Source of the DNA: Saccoglossus kowalevskii
Taxonomy: Eukaryota > Hemichordata > Enteropneusta > Harrimaniidae
Reading direction: 5' to 3'
NCBI RefSeq assembly: GCF_000003605.2
Contig: NW_003139323.1
Span: 90,909 to 137,533 of the forward strand
Length of the DNA: 46,625 bases
The notes under the pieces are model-generated. The model ran no database searches, was not told the DNA's origin, and saw only the letters and a program-made list of their open reading frames with translations. Positions 46,541-46,625 of this stretch are shown here, in pieces. Each line of letters begins with the position of its first letter. Positions within the stretch are counted from its first letter, which is position 1. The translations under genes were made by a program, and so were the position numbers.

Positions 46541-46625
46541 GTTGCGCACACCAACTAGTACAAACTGAGAGGTCGCCATGGTTTAATTAAGTATTTTTTT
46601 TGGATTTTTGGAAGGTATCGAAGGA

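Overview
This is a eukaryotic, almost certainly invertebrate metazoan, nuclear window. It is strongly A+T-rich and made mostly of non-coding DNA with dinucleotide and tetranucleotide microsatellites, tRNA-like SINE heads, a 5'-truncated LINE, inverted-repeat elements and an assembly gap. There are no bacterial operons, ribosome-binding sites or CRISPR arrays. The one confident gene encodes an ankyrin-repeat/SOCS-box (ASB) protein, a family known from animals. The LINE tail style and the SINE load would fit a marine lophotrochozoan such as a mollusc, but that is only an impression.

Layout. 1-13.7 kb: intergenic or intronic DNA with a decayed reverse-transcriptase fragment (about 1.75-2.1 kb), three RFX X-box-like palindromes (4.07-4.63 kb), a 94-bp AT microsatellite (7.8 kb) and CRE/E-box/NRF1-like clusters (8.7, 10.6 and 11.5 kb). 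13.7-15.7 kb: a patch saturated with a degenerate AAAGTGTTT-type repeat, with two tRNA-like SINE heads. 16-28 kb: gene-poor DNA with further SINE heads, microsatellites and a few possible exons. 28.6-31.2 kb: a C+G-richer island with the single-exon ASB coding region (minus strand), an upstream splice acceptor and promoter-like sequence. 31.3-31.9 kb: a LINE 3' fragment on the minus strand with an exact 13-bp target-site duplication. 33.7-36.7 kb: several promoter-like GC-richer patches and a 221-bp gap of N followed by (ATTT)n. 37.2-37.7 kb: a short element with terminal inverted repeats built from a CGTGAACT-like motif. 38-44 kb: mostly featureless, with a 20-bp perfect palindrome, an X-box and a strong minus-strand splice donor. 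44.13-44.73 kb: a second non-autonomous inverted-repeat element, probably with a 6-bp target duplication. 45.8-46.0 kb: two copies of a CG-rich repeat also present near 28.64 kb. The window ends in an NRF1/YY1-type promoter-like sequence.

How it works together. Only the ASB gene can be assigned a cellular job, as a substrate receptor of an Elongin B/C-Cullin-5 ubiquitin ligase. Its conserved BC-box cysteine appears to be serine. Everything else is mobile-element debris, repeats or unproven exon and promoter candidates. Splice sites, promoters and short exons were judged by eye and are hypotheses. I did not recognise a new multi-gene system; the notable items are the short inverted-repeat elements, the shared CG-rich repeat and the ASB variant.
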